A stretch of 64,000 nt of DNA from Lichenicoccus sp965213775. GTDB taxonomy: Bacteria > Pseudomonadota > Alphaproteobacteria > Acetobacterales > Acetobacteraceae. Shown piece by piece: positions 16,481 through 25,577 of the stretch (its first letter is position 1; every line of letters begins with the position of its first letter). The notes beneath the pieces were generated by a model. That model saw nothing but the letters and a program-made list of their open reading frames with translations. It did not search any database and had not been told where the DNA came from. The stretch is from assembly GCA_965213775.1 (NCBI GenBank), contig CBDCAC010000007.1, positions 156,822 through 220,821 of the forward strand, written 5' to 3'. A program made the translations under genes and the position numbers.

Positions 16481-19108
16481 TTGGACGACCTGCTCGCCGA
16501 TTTTGTGACCGAGACCCTGGAGAGCCTCTGCGAGCTCGATCTCGCCCTGGTCAGGCTGGAACGCGCGCCGGACGATCAGCAGACGCTGTCGCTGATCTTC
16601 CGACTGGTGCACACGATCAAGGGCACATGCGGCTTCCTCGGGCTCTCCCGGCTGGAGAAGGTGGCGCACGCGGCGGAGACGGTGCTGGACAAGCTGCGCA
16701 ACCGGGCGCTGCGCATCGACGCCGACGGCATCGGACTGGTGCTGGCGGCGATCGACCGGATCCGGCTGATCGTCGACACCCTCAACCGCGGTCTGGACGA
16801 GCCGCAAGGTGACGACACCCCGCTGATCGCGGCCCTGAACGACCTCGCCGAGGGACGGTTTGCCGCCCCGGCCGCCGCCAGCGGGCCGCTGCTTCGCGCC
16901 GCTCCCGCGGCACAGCCGCCGGCGCCGCCACCGGCACCCCGGCCACCGGCCGCTCCGGACTCCGCACGTCCGGAGCCGACGCACGCCGAGCCGACCGACG
17001 CCGCGACCGGCATGGGCGAGCGGAGCCCGACGGAGGCCGTCCAGGCCGACAGCCCGGGCCGAAGCCAGACCATACGCGTCGGCGTCGACATGCTCGAGAA
17101 CCTGATGACGCTGGTCAGCGAGCTCGTGCTGACGCGCAACCAGCTGCTGCAGATCATGCGCAGCGGCAATCGCGAGGCCGGCGCCGCGCCGGACGGCCAC
17201 GGAACCAGCCTCGCCACGCCGATGCAGCGTCTGTCCCAGCTCACGTCGGACCTGCAGGAAGGCGTCATGAAGACGCGCATGCAGCCGATCGGCACCGCCT
17301 GGAACACGCTGCCGCGGCTGGTGCGCGACCTCGCGCACGATCTGGGCAAGAAGATCGAGCTGGTAACGCGCGGTGCGGACACCGAGCTCGACCGCCAGGT
17401 TCTGGAGCTGATCAAGGATCCGCTCACCCACATGATCCGCAACAGCGCGGATCACGGCCTCGAACTGCCGGCGGAACGACGTAAGATCGGCAAGCCCGAG
17501 GCCGGCACCATCACCCTTGCCGCCCGCCACGAGGGCGGCCACGTCGTCATCGAGATCAGCGACGACGGCCGTGGCATGGACCTCGCCCGGATCGGCGCCC
17601 GCGCCGTCTCCCAGGGCCTGGTCAGCGAGGACAAGCTGCGCCGGATGAGCGAGGACGAGATCCGCCGCTTCATCTTCCATGCGGGCTTCTCGACGGCGGT
17701 CGCGGTGACCTCCGTCTCCGGACGCGGCGTCGGCATGGACGTGGTCAAGACCAACATAGAGCGCATCAACGGCACCATCGACCTGCACAGCAAGCTCGGA
17801 CGCGGCTCGCAATTCCTGATCAAGATCCCGCTCACGCTGGCGATCGTCTCGGCATTGATCGTCGGCACCGCTGGCGAGCGCTTCGCGATCCCGCAGATCT
17901 GCGTCGTCGAGATCGTGCTGCCCGGCGCGCAGCCTGACATGGTGCTGGAGACGATCGACGGCGCGCAGGTGCTGCGGCTGCGCGACCGGCTGCTGCCGTT
18001 GGTCTCGATGTCGCGCATCCTGCGCCTGGACGGCGACGGACGCGCCGGCGAGATCGCCGAGAAGATCGTGGTCGTGGTCTCGGTCGGCACCCGCCGCCTC
18101 GGCCTGATCGTGGAGAAAGTGTTCGATACCGAGGAGATCGTGGTCAAGCCGGTCGCGCCGGTGATACGAGACATCGCGCTGTTCAGCGGCAACACCATCC
18201 TGGGCGACGGATCGGTGATCATGATCCTGGACCCGCTCGGCATCGCGCGCGAGAGCGGGCTCGGCGCCGGTGCCGACGTCAGCACGCGCCAGGTCGAGAA
18301 CGCGTCGGCGGACGACGAGCGTCACGACCTGCTGCTGGTGCGTGCCGGTGGCGGCGCGCAGAAGGCCTTGCCGCTGGCGCTGATCGCCCGGTTGGAGATG
18401 ATCCCGCGCGCGCGGCTGGAGGTCACCGGATCGCGCGTGGTGGCGCAGTATCGCGGCGGTCTGATGCCGCTGGTGGCGCTCGATGCGGACATCATCCGGA
18501 CCAGCGAAATCCAGCCGGTGCTGGTGATCAGCGATGGCGACCAGCATATCGGCCTGATGGTCGACGAGATCCTGGACGTCGTCAGCGACGACATGCGGAT
18601 CGAGATCGCCAGCGACTGCGCCGGCGTGCTCGGCACCGCGATCATCGGCGCCCATGCGACCGAGATCGTCGATGCCGGCTACTGGCTGACGCAGGCGTCG
18701 CGCAACTGGTTCCAGCCCGCCACCGCCTCCCGCAAGAGCCGCTCCAGGGTGCTCGTGGTCGAGGACAGCGACTTCTTCCGCAACCTGCTGGTTCCCAGCC
18801 TGTCGGCCGCCGGATACGAGGTCACCACCGCCGGCACCGCCGAGAAGGCGCTCGCCATGCGCGAGGCCGGCCGTCGCTTCGATGCGATCGTCTCCGACAT
18901 CGAGATGCCCGGAATGGACGGCTACAGCTTCGCCCGCAAGGTGCGTGAGGGCGGAAGCTGGGCCGACCTGCCGATGCTCGCCCTGAGCGGCTCCGACGAC
19001 GTGCAGGCCGGGCGTGACGCCGGCTTCACCGACTACATACGCAAGTTCGAACGGGAGGCCCTGCTGACCAGTCTTGAGCAGTGCCTGTCGCATCAAGCAG
19101 CCGCCTGA
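16481..19108 (+). CDS. cheA: Hybrid chemotaxis histidine kinase CheA with C-terminal receiver
   Basis: Chemotaxis kinase of 875 residues. Order: Hpt domain with phospho-His44 in RLVHTIKGTCGFLG; Pro/Ala-rich linker about 120-200; dimerisation region about 200-265 (MLENLMTLVSELVLTRNQLLQ); ATPase about 300-445 (NSADHGLELPAERR, DDGRGMDL, GRGVGMDVVKTNIERI); a first CheW-like domain about 450-590; a second about 605-745; a receiver about 757-872 with Asp806. CheA usually has one CheW-like domain and no receiver; this layout recalls hybrid CheA proteins such as FrzE. The TTG start has GGAG about eight bases upstream. First gene of the che operon. Confidence 0.93.
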   Translation: MDDLLADFVTETLESLCELDLALVRLERAPDDQQTLSLIFRLVHTIKGTCGFLGLSRLEKVAHAAETVLDKLRNRALRIDADGIGLVLAAIDRIRLIVDTLNRGLDEPQGDDTPLIAALNDLAEGRFAAPAAASGPLLRAAPAAQPPAPPPAPRPPAAPDSARPEPTHAEPTDAATGMGERSPTEAVQADSPGRSQTIRVGVDMLENLMTLVSELVLTRNQLLQIMRSGNREAGAAPDGHGTSLATPMQRLSQLTSDLQEGVMKTRMQPIGTAWNTLPRLVRDLAHDLGKKIELVTRGADTELDRQVLELIKDPLTHMIRNSADHGLELPAERRKIGKPEAGTITLAARHEGGHVVIEISDDGRGMDLARIGARAVSQGLVSEDKLRRMSEDEIRRFIFHAGFSTAVAVTSVSGRGVGMDVVKTNIERINGTIDLHSKLGRGSQFLIKIPLTLAIVSALIVGTAGERFAIPQICVVEIVLPGAQPDMVLETIDGAQVLRLRDRLLPLVSMSRILRLDGDGRAGEIAEKIVVVVSVGTRRLGLIVEKVFDTEEIVVKPVAPVIRDIALFSGNTILGDGSVIMILDPLGIARESGLGAGADVSTRQVENASADDERHDLLLVRAGGGAQKALPLALIARLEMIPRARLEVTGSRVVAQYRGGLMPLVALDADIIRTSEIQPVLVISDGDQHIGLMVDEILDVVSDDMRIEIASDCAGVLGTAIIGAHATEIVDAGYWLTQASRNWFQPATASRKSRSRVLVVEDSDFFRNLLVPSLSAAGYEVTTAGTAEKALAMREAGRRFDAIVSDIEMPGMDGYSFARKVREGGSWADLPMLALSGSDDVQAGRDAGFTDYIRKFEREALLTSLEQCLSHQAAA

Positions 19109-19124
19109 CCGGGACACCGTGACC

Positions 19125-19601
19125 ATGAGAAGCCAAGTCGATGCCGATGCCGTCAGCCAGGAGAAACGCGAGCAGGGCTTCCTGACCCTGATGGTGCACG
19201 GACAGCTCTGCGGCGTGCCGGTGCTCGCGGTCCGCGACGTGATCTGCGACAGCGTCGTCACCCGCATCCCGCTATCGCCGCCGGAGATCGCCGGCAACAT
19301 CAACCTGCGCGGCCGGATCGTTACCGCGATCGACCTGCGCCGGCGCCTCTCGCTGACGCCGGCGGCGACAGGCAGCAAGCCGATCGCGGTGGTCTGCGAG
19401 GAGGCAGGCGGCAACTACGCGCTGCTCGTCGACCAGGCGCTCGACGTGCTGACGCTGGACATGAACGAACTCGAAGCGCCGCCGCCGACCTTGGGTGCCG
19501 CATGGATCGAATTCGGCCGCGGCATCTTCCGCCTGCCCGAGCGGCTGATGGTGGTGCTCGACATCAGCCGCCTGCTGTTCCTCGACAAGGCGGCCGCCTG
19601 A
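19125..19601 (+). CDS. cheW: Chemotaxis coupling protein CheW
   Basis: 158 residues. It couples methyl-accepting chemoreceptors to CheA. GFLTLMVHGQLCGVPVLAVRDVICDSVVTRIPLSPPEIAGNINLRGRIVTAIDLRRRL is the typical CheW strand pattern, with the N-NLRG-I-P-DLR receptor-binding segment intact. The ATG at 19125 lies 16 bases after the cheA stop; a longer frame starting inside cheA is not supported. Its TGA shares a base with the cheY ATG. Confidence 0.93.
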   Translation: MRSQVDADAVSQEKREQGFLTLMVHGQLCGVPVLAVRDVICDSVVTRIPLSPPEIAGNINLRGRIVTAIDLRRRLSLTPAATGSKPIAVVCEEAGGNYALLVDQALDVLTLDMNELEAPPPTLGAAWIEFGRGIFRLPERLMVVLDISRLLFLDKAAA

Positions 19602-20011
19602 TGGATGCGTGTCCCGCTCCGCTGCCACGGGCCGCCGCACGCATCCTGGTGGTCGATGACAGCCGCGTCGTGCGCAAGATCGCGCGCCGCATCCTCGAAC
19701 AGGCCGGATGCAGCGTGGATGAGGCGGGCGACGGCGCCGAGGCGCTGCAGCATGTGCGTCGGCAGCGACCGGACGCGGTGCTGCTCGACTGGAACATGCC
19801 GATCATGAACGGCATCGAGTGCCTCGTCGTCCTGCGACGGGAGTTCGGCGCCGACGAGCCGGCGGTGATCCTGTGCACCACCGAGAACGAGCCCGACTGC
19901 ATCCTCTCGGCCATGGCCGCCGGCGCGCAGGAATACATCATGAAGCCGTTCGACGATGCGATCCTGCTCGGCAAGCTGGAGCAGCTCGGCCTGCTGAACC
20001 CGAGCGGTTGA
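19601..20011 (+). CDS. cheY: Chemotaxis response regulator CheY-type receiver
   Basis: Single-domain receiver, 136 residues. ARILVVDDSRVVRKIARRILE gives the acidic pair, Asp63 in LLDWNMPIMNG is the phosphoacceptor, CTTENE the switch Thr and IMKPFD the conserved Lys. The DWNMP context is typical of CheY and implies control of the flagellar motor. ATG overlaps the cheW stop by one base; cheB begins five bases after its stop. Confidence 0.92.
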   Translation: MDACPAPLPRAAARILVVDDSRVVRKIARRILEQAGCSVDEAGDGAEALQHVRRQRPDAVLLDWNMPIMNGIECLVVLRREFGADEPAVILCTTENEPDCILSAMAAGAQEYIMKPFDDAILLGKLEQLGLLNPSG

Positions 20012-20016
20012 GCGTC

Positions 20017-21135
20017 ATGGACATGATCGAATCCAGGAGTGCGGCCGCACCGGTCCGCGTGCTGATCTGCGACGACTCGTTCACGATCCGCGCCGCGATC
20101 TCCCGGATCCTGCGCAGCGATCCGGCGATCGAGGTCGCGGGCCTCGCGGCGGATGGCGAGAAGGCCGCCGAGATGCTCAAGCGGGGCGGCATCGATGTCG
20201 TCGTGCTCGATGTCGAGATGCCCGTGATGGACGGCCTGAAAGCGCTGCCGCTGCTGCTCAGGATCGATCCCAGCGTGCGCGTCATCATGGCGTCCGCCCT
20301 CACCACGGTCGGCGGCACGATCGCGATGCAGGCCCTGCAGGCGGGAGCCGCCGACTACGTTCCCAAGCCGTCGGTACGGCAGACGGAGGAGTTCGCGCGC
20401 GAGATCCTGGCGAAGGTCAAGGGACAGGCGAGGCTGCGACGCCAGGGTGGCGGCACCGGCTCGAGGCCGCCCACGGTCTGCGTCGGCGCCGGCGCGTCCG
20501 GCGCTCCTGCCGCAGGCCCAACCGGCGGCATCACCCTGCGCCCAGGTCCCGGCCGGGCACCGCTGCTGCTCGCGGTCGGCAGCTCCACGGGTGGTCCGCA
20601 GGCGCTGTTCGCCTTCTTCCGGGCGCTGACCAAGCCGCTACCGGTCCCGATCATGGTGACGCAGCACATGCCGCCGCTGTTCACGCGCAGCCTCGCTGAA
20701 CATATCGACCGGCTCGGGGAGCGTTCCTGCCGCGAGGCAGGCGAGAACGAGCCGCTGCTGGCGGATCATATCCTGGTCGCACCCGGCGACCGGCACCTGA
20801 CGATCCAGATGACCGACCAGGGCCTGCGCACCCGCCTCACCGACGATCCGCCGGAGAATTCCTGCCGTCCGGCGGTCGATCCGATGCTGCGCAGCGCGTC
20901 CGCCGCCTGCGCGGGACGCGTGCTCGCGGTCATCCTCACCGGCATGGGCCAGGATGGTCTTCGCGGCAGCCAGGCGTTGCTGCAGGCGGGCGGCTGCGTG
21001 CTGGCGCAGGACGAGGCGAGCAGCGTCGTCTGGGGCATGCCCGGCGCCGTCGCGCGAGCGGGCCTGTGCCACGCCGTCATGCCGATCGAAGAACTTGCCG
21101 CCAAGGTCACGCAGATGCTGGGTCGACGATCATGA
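20017..21135 (+). CDS. cheB: Chemotaxis protein-glutamate methylesterase CheB
   Basis: Removes methyl groups from chemoreceptor glutamates, giving adaptation when phosphorylated by CheA. It has 372 residues: receiver 12-125 with Asp65 (VVLDVEMPVMDG) and PKPS at the conserved Lys; a Gly/Pro-rich linker; then a methylesterase domain from about 185 with the catalytic triad in GSSTGG (Ser), TQHMPP (His) and ILTGMGQDG (Asp). The stop overlaps the cheR start as ATGA. Confidence 0.95.
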   Translation: MDMIESRSAAAPVRVLICDDSFTIRAAISRILRSDPAIEVAGLAADGEKAAEMLKRGGIDVVVLDVEMPVMDGLKALPLLLRIDPSVRVIMASALTTVGGTIAMQALQAGAADYVPKPSVRQTEEFAREILAKVKGQARLRRQGGGTGSRPPTVCVGAGASGAPAAGPTGGITLRPGPGRAPLLLAVGSSTGGPQALFAFFRALTKPLPVPIMVTQHMPPLFTRSLAEHIDRLGERSCREAGENEPLLADHILVAPGDRHLTIQMTDQGLRTRLTDDPPENSCRPAVDPMLRSASAACAGRVLAVILTGMGQDGLRGSQALLQAGGCVLAQDEASSVVWGMPGAVARAGLCHAVMPIEELAAKVTQMLGRRS

Positions 21136-21974
21136 GCGCGTTCGCCGAGATCGCCGCCCTGGTGAAGCTGAAGTCCGGCCTGGCACTCGGTCCGGAGAAA
21201 TCATACCTGGTCGAGACCCGCCTCGCCGCCCTGACCAACCGTCTCGGTGTGCGCGACTATGCGGCACTCATCCCGAGGCTTCGTACCGACCGGGCGCTGC
21301 AGGACGAGGTGGTCGAAGCTCTGACCACCAACGAGACGCTGTTCTTTCGCGACACCAAGCCGTTCGATCACCTGCGGCTGCGCGCGCTGCCGCGGCTGCA
21401 TGCCGAGCGAGCGCCCGGCCTGCCGCTGCGCATCTGGTCCGCCGCCGCGTCGACGGGTCAGGAAGCCTACTCGCTGGCGATGCTGGTCAGCGAGATGGGG
21501 CCGGCGCTGAAGGGGCGCGCGGTGCAGATCCTCGGCACCGATATCGCGCGCTCGACGCTCACGCGCGCGCGCGCCGGTTGCTACACGCAGTTCGAGGTGC
21601 AGCGCGGCCTGCCGGCGCGCATGCTGGTCAAGTACTTCACCAAGGAGGCGGATGGCTGGCGGCTGATCAAGCCGATCCGGGACATGGCGGAGTTCAAGGA
21701 GTGGAACCTGCTCAGCGATCCCTCGCCGCTCGGCCGCTTCGACGTGATCTTCTGCCGCAACGTGCTGATCTACTTCGACCCGCCCACGAAGGCGCGCGTG
21801 CTGGACATGATCGCCTCGCGCCTGACCACGGGCGGGCTGCTCTATCTCGGAGGTGCCGAGACGATCAACGGTCTCGGCACCGCGTTCAGACCGGTGCCGG
21901 ACGAGCATTTCGTCTTCGAGCCGAACCGCGTGCGAGTCGAGACACGCCCCGCCCTGGCGGCACTGCAAGCCTAG
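21132..21974 (+). CDS. cheR: Chemotaxis protein methyltransferase CheR
   Basis: SAM-dependent methylation of chemoreceptor glutamates. It has 280 residues from ATG 21132. The N-terminal helical domain contains TRLAALTNRLG and ALTTNETLFFRD; the SAM site is IWSAAASTGQEAYSLAM, followed by ILGTDIARSTL and FDVIFCRNVLIYFD. Family members usually have NETxFFR and G-PxYS at these places. Last gene of the operon; no chemoreceptor gene lies in the window, so receptors are encoded elsewhere. Confidence 0.95.
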   Translation: MSAFAEIAALVKLKSGLALGPEKSYLVETRLAALTNRLGVRDYAALIPRLRTDRALQDEVVEALTTNETLFFRDTKPFDHLRLRALPRLHAERAPGLPLRIWSAAASTGQEAYSLAMLVSEMGPALKGRAVQILGTDIARSTLTRARAGCYTQFEVQRGLPARMLVKYFTKEADGWRLIKPIRDMAEFKEWNLLSDPSPLGRFDVIFCRNVLIYFDPPTKARVLDMIASRLTTGGLLYLGGAETINGLGTAFRPVPDEHFVFEPNRVRVETRPALAALQA

Positions 21975-22005
21975 CGCCCGCATCACCGCGACGGCGAGAG
22001 GGCAG

Positions 22006-23193
22006 CTAGGGATCGGGGTCTGGGGCCGCCGGCCCCAGCGGGTCGAGGGCAGAGCCCTTGGCTTCCTCTCCCAACATCCTGCCCGTCACGGCCGCGACCT
22101 CATGGTCCAGCACCCGCCGAAAGCTGCGGAAGCCCAGATCGAGCGGACGGTTCCAGTCGCCCGCACCCGACTGCGCGCAGCGGATCTCCCGGTAGCGGTG
22201 TCCGCACAGATTGGCGATGAACCAGAAGAAGGTGTCCGGCATGGCGGCCGGCGCGAAGACCGCCGCACCGCAGCCCGCGCGGGCGTAGATCAGGTTGGTC
22301 ATCGCGGCCCCCATAACGCCGGCCACGAGCCGGGCGTCGCGCATCAGCGCGATCTGCCCCTCCAGCCCCAGGCCCGCCGGCGATACCACGGCGTAACCGC
22401 GCTCCGAGGCCAAGCGCGCCATGTGGGCTTCATCGGCGAAATTGCGCCCCAGGCCCGCGCCGCGGGCGAGGAACACGCGCTCGACGCCACGCCCAGCAAT
22501 CCCGTGCGCGAGGCGGTCGTGGCAGTCGCGTACCAGCGGCGACATGTAGCAGCCATGCTCGGTCATGCCCTCGACCATGATCAGCTCGCGCACGAACACC
22601 GGCTCGAGATCGCTGACCCGCACCCGTCGGTCCTCGATCCCGAGCCGGCGCAGCGTCTGCTGCATGATCTGACCGAGCATCGGCTCGCTCACGTCGTGCA
22701 CCAGCACGCCGATCCGCGGGTCCGCCAGGCGCGACAGCGCCAGGTGCAGCATCGGCAGCATCTCGATCATCCAGTGACCGTAATTGGCGGCGCCGCGTTT
22801 CTTGCCGAGCACCAACGGCCGCTCGTGACGCACCACCGAAGCACCCGCGATCGCGCGATGCACCGCGGCCTGCGCCCGCTCAAGCATCTCCGGCTCGTGC
22901 TGGCGGATGCTGTGGCGCAGGATCTGTCCGTCGCGATCGAACACCAAGCCTTCGGCCGCGACGAACACCTCGCGCGCCACCCGGATCACCACCTCGCGCG
23001 GCTCGAACCAGCGCTGTCCCCAGGCAGCGCAGGCCTGCCGCACCGCATCCGGGATCAGCGCGCCGCCGACGAGATCCGGGGCGGTGGTCGAGAAGCCCGG
23101 CGAACACAGCGTGACCAGCACCGAGCCGGCAGATGCGGCGCCCGAGGTCGCGCTCGCCGGCCTGGCCTCGGGACCCGGCTCAGTGGCCGGCAT
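22006..23193 (-). CDS. Glycosyltransferase family 61 (DUF563)-like protein
   Basis: 395 residues from ATG 23193, which lies inside the end of the upstream sugar-phosphate mutase gene. Features of the DUF563/GT61 type: NYGHWMIEMLPMLHLALSRL near the middle, ERVFLARGAGLGRNF, and VVSPAGLGLEGQIALMRDARLVAGVMGAAMTNLIYARAG with the G-HGA-like loop here as GVMGAA. It likely transfers a sugar in envelope polysaccharide assembly; donor and acceptor are unknown. The last 20 or so codons are written in a double-hairpin repeat, so the C-terminal tail is probably a by-product of repeat insertion. Confidence 0.75.
   Translation of the reverse strand: MPATEPGPEARPASATSGAASAGSVLVTLCSPGFSTTAPDLVGGALIPDAVRQACAAWGQRWFEPREVVIRVAREVFVAAEGLVFDRDGQILRHSIRQHEPEMLERAQAAVHRAIAGASVVRHERPLVLGKKRGAANYGHWMIEMLPMLHLALSRLADPRIGVLVHDVSEPMLGQIMQQTLRRLGIEDRRVRVSDLEPVFVRELIMVEGMTEHGCYMSPLVRDCHDRLAHGIAGRGVERVFLARGAGLGRNFADEAHMARLASERGYAVVSPAGLGLEGQIALMRDARLVAGVMGAAMTNLIYARAGCGAAVFAPAAMPDTFFWFIANLCGHRYREIRCAQSGAGDWNRPLDLGFRSFRRVLDHEVAAVTGRMLGEEAKGSALDPLGPAAPDPDP
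22011..22068 (+). repeat. Double-hairpin intergenic repeat, copy 4
   Basis: Starts GATCGGGGTCTGG. Stem 1 is CTGGGGCC/GGCCCCAG, linker CGGGTC, stem 2 is GAGGGC/GCCCTT with one G-T pair. It sits between the convergent ends of cheR (plus) and the GT61-like gene (minus) and overlaps the last codons of the latter. Confidence 0.88.
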
Positions 23194-24589
23194 TCTCCCC
23201 GGAGAAATCCGGCGCCGCCAGCCCGGACTGCTCCAGCTGATGCACCAGCGCCTGCTTGAGGCGGTCCAGCCCGGCGGCGTCGGCGGCTTCCGCGCGCGCG
23301 ACCAGCACCGCCTGGGTGTTGGAGGCGCGCAGCAGCCACCAGCCATCGAGGGTGCGCACGCGCACGCCGTCGATCGCCGAGACCTCCGCACCGTCGGATT
23401 TCAGGCGAGCGGCAACCTCCTCGATCACGCCGAACTTGCGCATATCGTCGCAGTCGAAGCGCAGCTCGGGCGTGCTCACGGTTCGCGGCAGCGACGCCTT
23501 CACCGAGGAGAGCGGCCCGTCCATCCGGGCCGCGATGCCGAGCAGCCGCACCGACGCGTAGAGCGCATCGTCGAAGCCGTACCACTTGTCGGCGAAGAAC
23601 ACGTGCCCGGACATCTCTCCGGCGAGCGGCGAGCCGGTCTCGGCCATCTTGGCTTTGATCAGCGAGTGACCGGTGCGCCACATCAGCGGCTTGCCGCCGG
23701 CGCGGCTGATCTCGTCGAACAGCACCTGGCTCGCCTTGACGTCGGCGATGATGGTGGCGCCCGGATTGTCGCGCAGCACGTCGCGCCCCAGCACCACCAG
23801 GAGCTCGTCGCCCCAGAGGATCTGGCCCTTGTCGTCGACCACGCCGATGCGGTCCGCGTCGCCGTCGAAGGCGATGCCAAGATCGGCCTGCTTCTCGTGC
23901 ACCGCGGCGATCAGCTGCTCGAGGTTCTTGGCCACCGTCGGGTCGGGATGGTGCGCCGGGAAGTGCCCGTCGATCTCGCCGTTCAGCACGGTGTGTTCGC
24001 CCGGAAGCGAGCGCACCAGCCGCTGCAGCACCTCGCCGGCGGCGCTGTTGCCGTTGTCCCAGACCACCTTGAGGATGCGGTCGCCGCCGTCCCAGTCGGC
24101 GATCAGCCGGGCGACGTAGTCATGCGCGATCTCGACGTGGCGATCCGACCCGTCGGCCTCGGCCACGACGTCGGCGGCGGCGGCGATCCGCCCGAGCTCC
24201 TTGATCTGGGTGCCGAAGAACGGCTTGCGGCCCAGCATCATCTTGAAGCCGTTGTAGTTCGCCGGGTTGTGGCTGCCCGTGACCATCACCGCGCCATCGG
24301 TCTTCAGCGTGGTCGCCGCGTAGTACAGCATCGGCGTCGGACCGCACCCGACGCGCAGCACCTCCATGCCCGACGCCTTCAGACCCTCGACCAGGGACTG
24401 CTCGAGCTCGGGAGAGGACAGCCTGCCGTCGCAGCCGACCGCGACCGTGACGCCGCCGCCACGCGAGACGATGGTGCCGAATGCGCGGCCGACGGCGAAG
24501 GCGTCCGCCGCCCTGAGCGTGGTGCCGACGATCCCGCGTATGTCGTACTCGCGCAGGCTGGTGGGATCGAAATCGTGCTGGAAGGCCAT
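23180..24589 (-). CDS. Phosphomannomutase / phosphoglucomutase
   Basis: Alpha-D-phosphohexomutase of 469 residues that interconverts hexose 1- and 6-phosphates, supplying mannose-1-P and/or glucose-1-P. EYDIRGIVG opens domain 1, TGSHNPANYNG carries the phosphoserine, DGDADRIGVVD binds the metal, GEMSGHVFF is the sugar-binding loop and RASNTQ the phosphate-binding loop. The pattern is that of AlgC/ManB-type enzymes of dual specificity. Its ATG overlaps the galU stop by one base, which supports a role in making glucose-1-P for GalU. Confidence 0.92.
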   Translation of the reverse strand: MAFQHDFDPTSLREYDIRGIVGTTLRAADAFAVGRAFGTIVSRGGGVTVAVGCDGRLSSPELEQSLVEGLKASGMEVLRVGCGPTPMLYYAATTLKTDGAVMVTGSHNPANYNGFKMMLGRKPFFGTQIKELGRIAAAADVVAEADGSDRHVEIAHDYVARLIADWDGGDRILKVVWDNGNSAAGEVLQRLVRSLPGEHTVLNGEIDGHFPAHHPDPTVAKNLEQLIAAVHEKQADLGIAFDGDADRIGVVDDKGQILWGDELLVVLGRDVLRDNPGATIIADVKASQVLFDEISRAGGKPLMWRTGHSLIKAKMAETGSPLAGEMSGHVFFADKWYGFDDALYASVRLLGIAARMDGPLSSVKASLPRTVSTPELRFDCDDMRKFGVIEEVAARLKSDGAEVSAIDGVRVRTLDGWWLLRASNTQAVLVARAEAADAAGLDRLKQALVHQLEQSGLAAPDFSGENAGH

Positions 24590-25467
24590 CAAAGGCACTC
24601 GCAATAATGCTTCAGGAACTCGCGCACCGCCGGGCCCAGGTCGGCGCGCTCCAGGGCGAAGGCGATCTGCGCCTCGAGGAAGCCGACCTTGTCGCCGCAA
24701 TCGAAGCGCTTGCCCTCGTAGCGCAGCCCGTGGAACGGCACGCGGCCGATCATCTTGGCCATCGCGTCGGTGAGCTGCACCTCGTTGCCGGCGCCGCGCT
24801 CCAGCATCGCCAGGAACGGCATCACGTCGGCGGTCAGGACGTAGCGGCCGATGATCGAGAGATTGGACGGCGCGTCCGCGGGTTTCGGTTTCTCCACCAG
24901 GCCGGTGACCTCGACCAGGTTGCCCTTCTCCTCGCCGATCGCGAGGATGCCGTAGCGGTTGGTCTGCTCGCGCGGCACCTCGGACACCGCGACCACGTTG
25001 CCGCCGGTCTCGTGATAGGCGTCGGCGAGCTGCTTCAGGCACGGCACCTTGCTGAGGATGATGTCGTCCGGAAGCAGGATCGCGAACGGGTCATCGCCGA
25101 TGAACGAGCGCGCGCACCAGATCGCGTGGCCGAGCCCGAGCGGTTCCTGCTGGCGTACGCTGACGATCGAGCCCGGCTCCATGCTGGTGGATTGCAGCGC
25201 ATCCAGCCCGTCCTGCTTGCCGCGCTCGCGCAGCGTGGCTTCCAGCTCGTAGGCGACGTCGAAATACTCGACCAGCTCCGTCTTGCCGCGTCCGGTGATC
25301 ATGCAGAACTGCTCGATGCCGGCGGCACGCGCCTCGTCCACCGCGTACTGGATCAGCGGTCGGTCCACGACCGGAAGCATCTCCTTGGCCATCGCCTTGG
25401 TCGCCGGCAAGAAGCGCGTGCCCAGACCGGCGACCGGAAGAACTGCCTTGCGCAAGGGTTTGATCAC
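24589..25467 (-). CDS. galU: UTP-glucose-1-phosphate uridylyltransferase
   Basis: Makes UDP-glucose from UTP and glucose-1-P for polysaccharide synthesis. It has 292 residues, the usual length. VLPVAGLGTRFLPATKAMAKEMLPVVDRPLIQY is the nucleotide-binding start; GLGHAIWCA, LLPDDII, NRYGI, GLVEKP, IIGRYVL, RFDCGDK and GFLEA follow in family order. The next gene is the hexose-phosphate mutase, so the pair forms a UDP-glucose supply unit. maeB lies 110 bases upstream on the same strand. Confidence 0.96.
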   Translation of the reverse strand: MIKPLRKAVLPVAGLGTRFLPATKAMAKEMLPVVDRPLIQYAVDEARAAGIEQFCMITGRGKTELVEYFDVAYELEATLRERGKQDGLDALQSTSMEPGSIVSVRQQEPLGLGHAIWCARSFIGDDPFAILLPDDIILSKVPCLKQLADAYHETGGNVVAVSEVPREQTNRYGILAIGEEKGNLVEVTGLVEKPKPADAPSNLSIIGRYVLTADVMPFLAMLERGAGNEVQLTDAMAKMIGRVPFHGLRYEGKRFDCGDKVGFLEAQIAFALERADLGPAVREFLKHYCECL

Positions 25468-25577
25468 CAGGGCTCACCTTCGATATGGAGTGCGAAACCA
25501 CGCCGGCGCGCGACAGGCACGGTGCCATGCGGCCGCATCACCGGCAATGCCGCAGCATAGGTCGGAACGCCGGCAGA

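Noticed and set aside
16196..19414. Open frame of 1072 codons on the minus strand opposite cheA
   Set aside because: It is the mirror of a high-GC coding strand: composition is Arg/Ala/Asp/His-rich without domain motifs, and cheA on the other strand is unmistakable.
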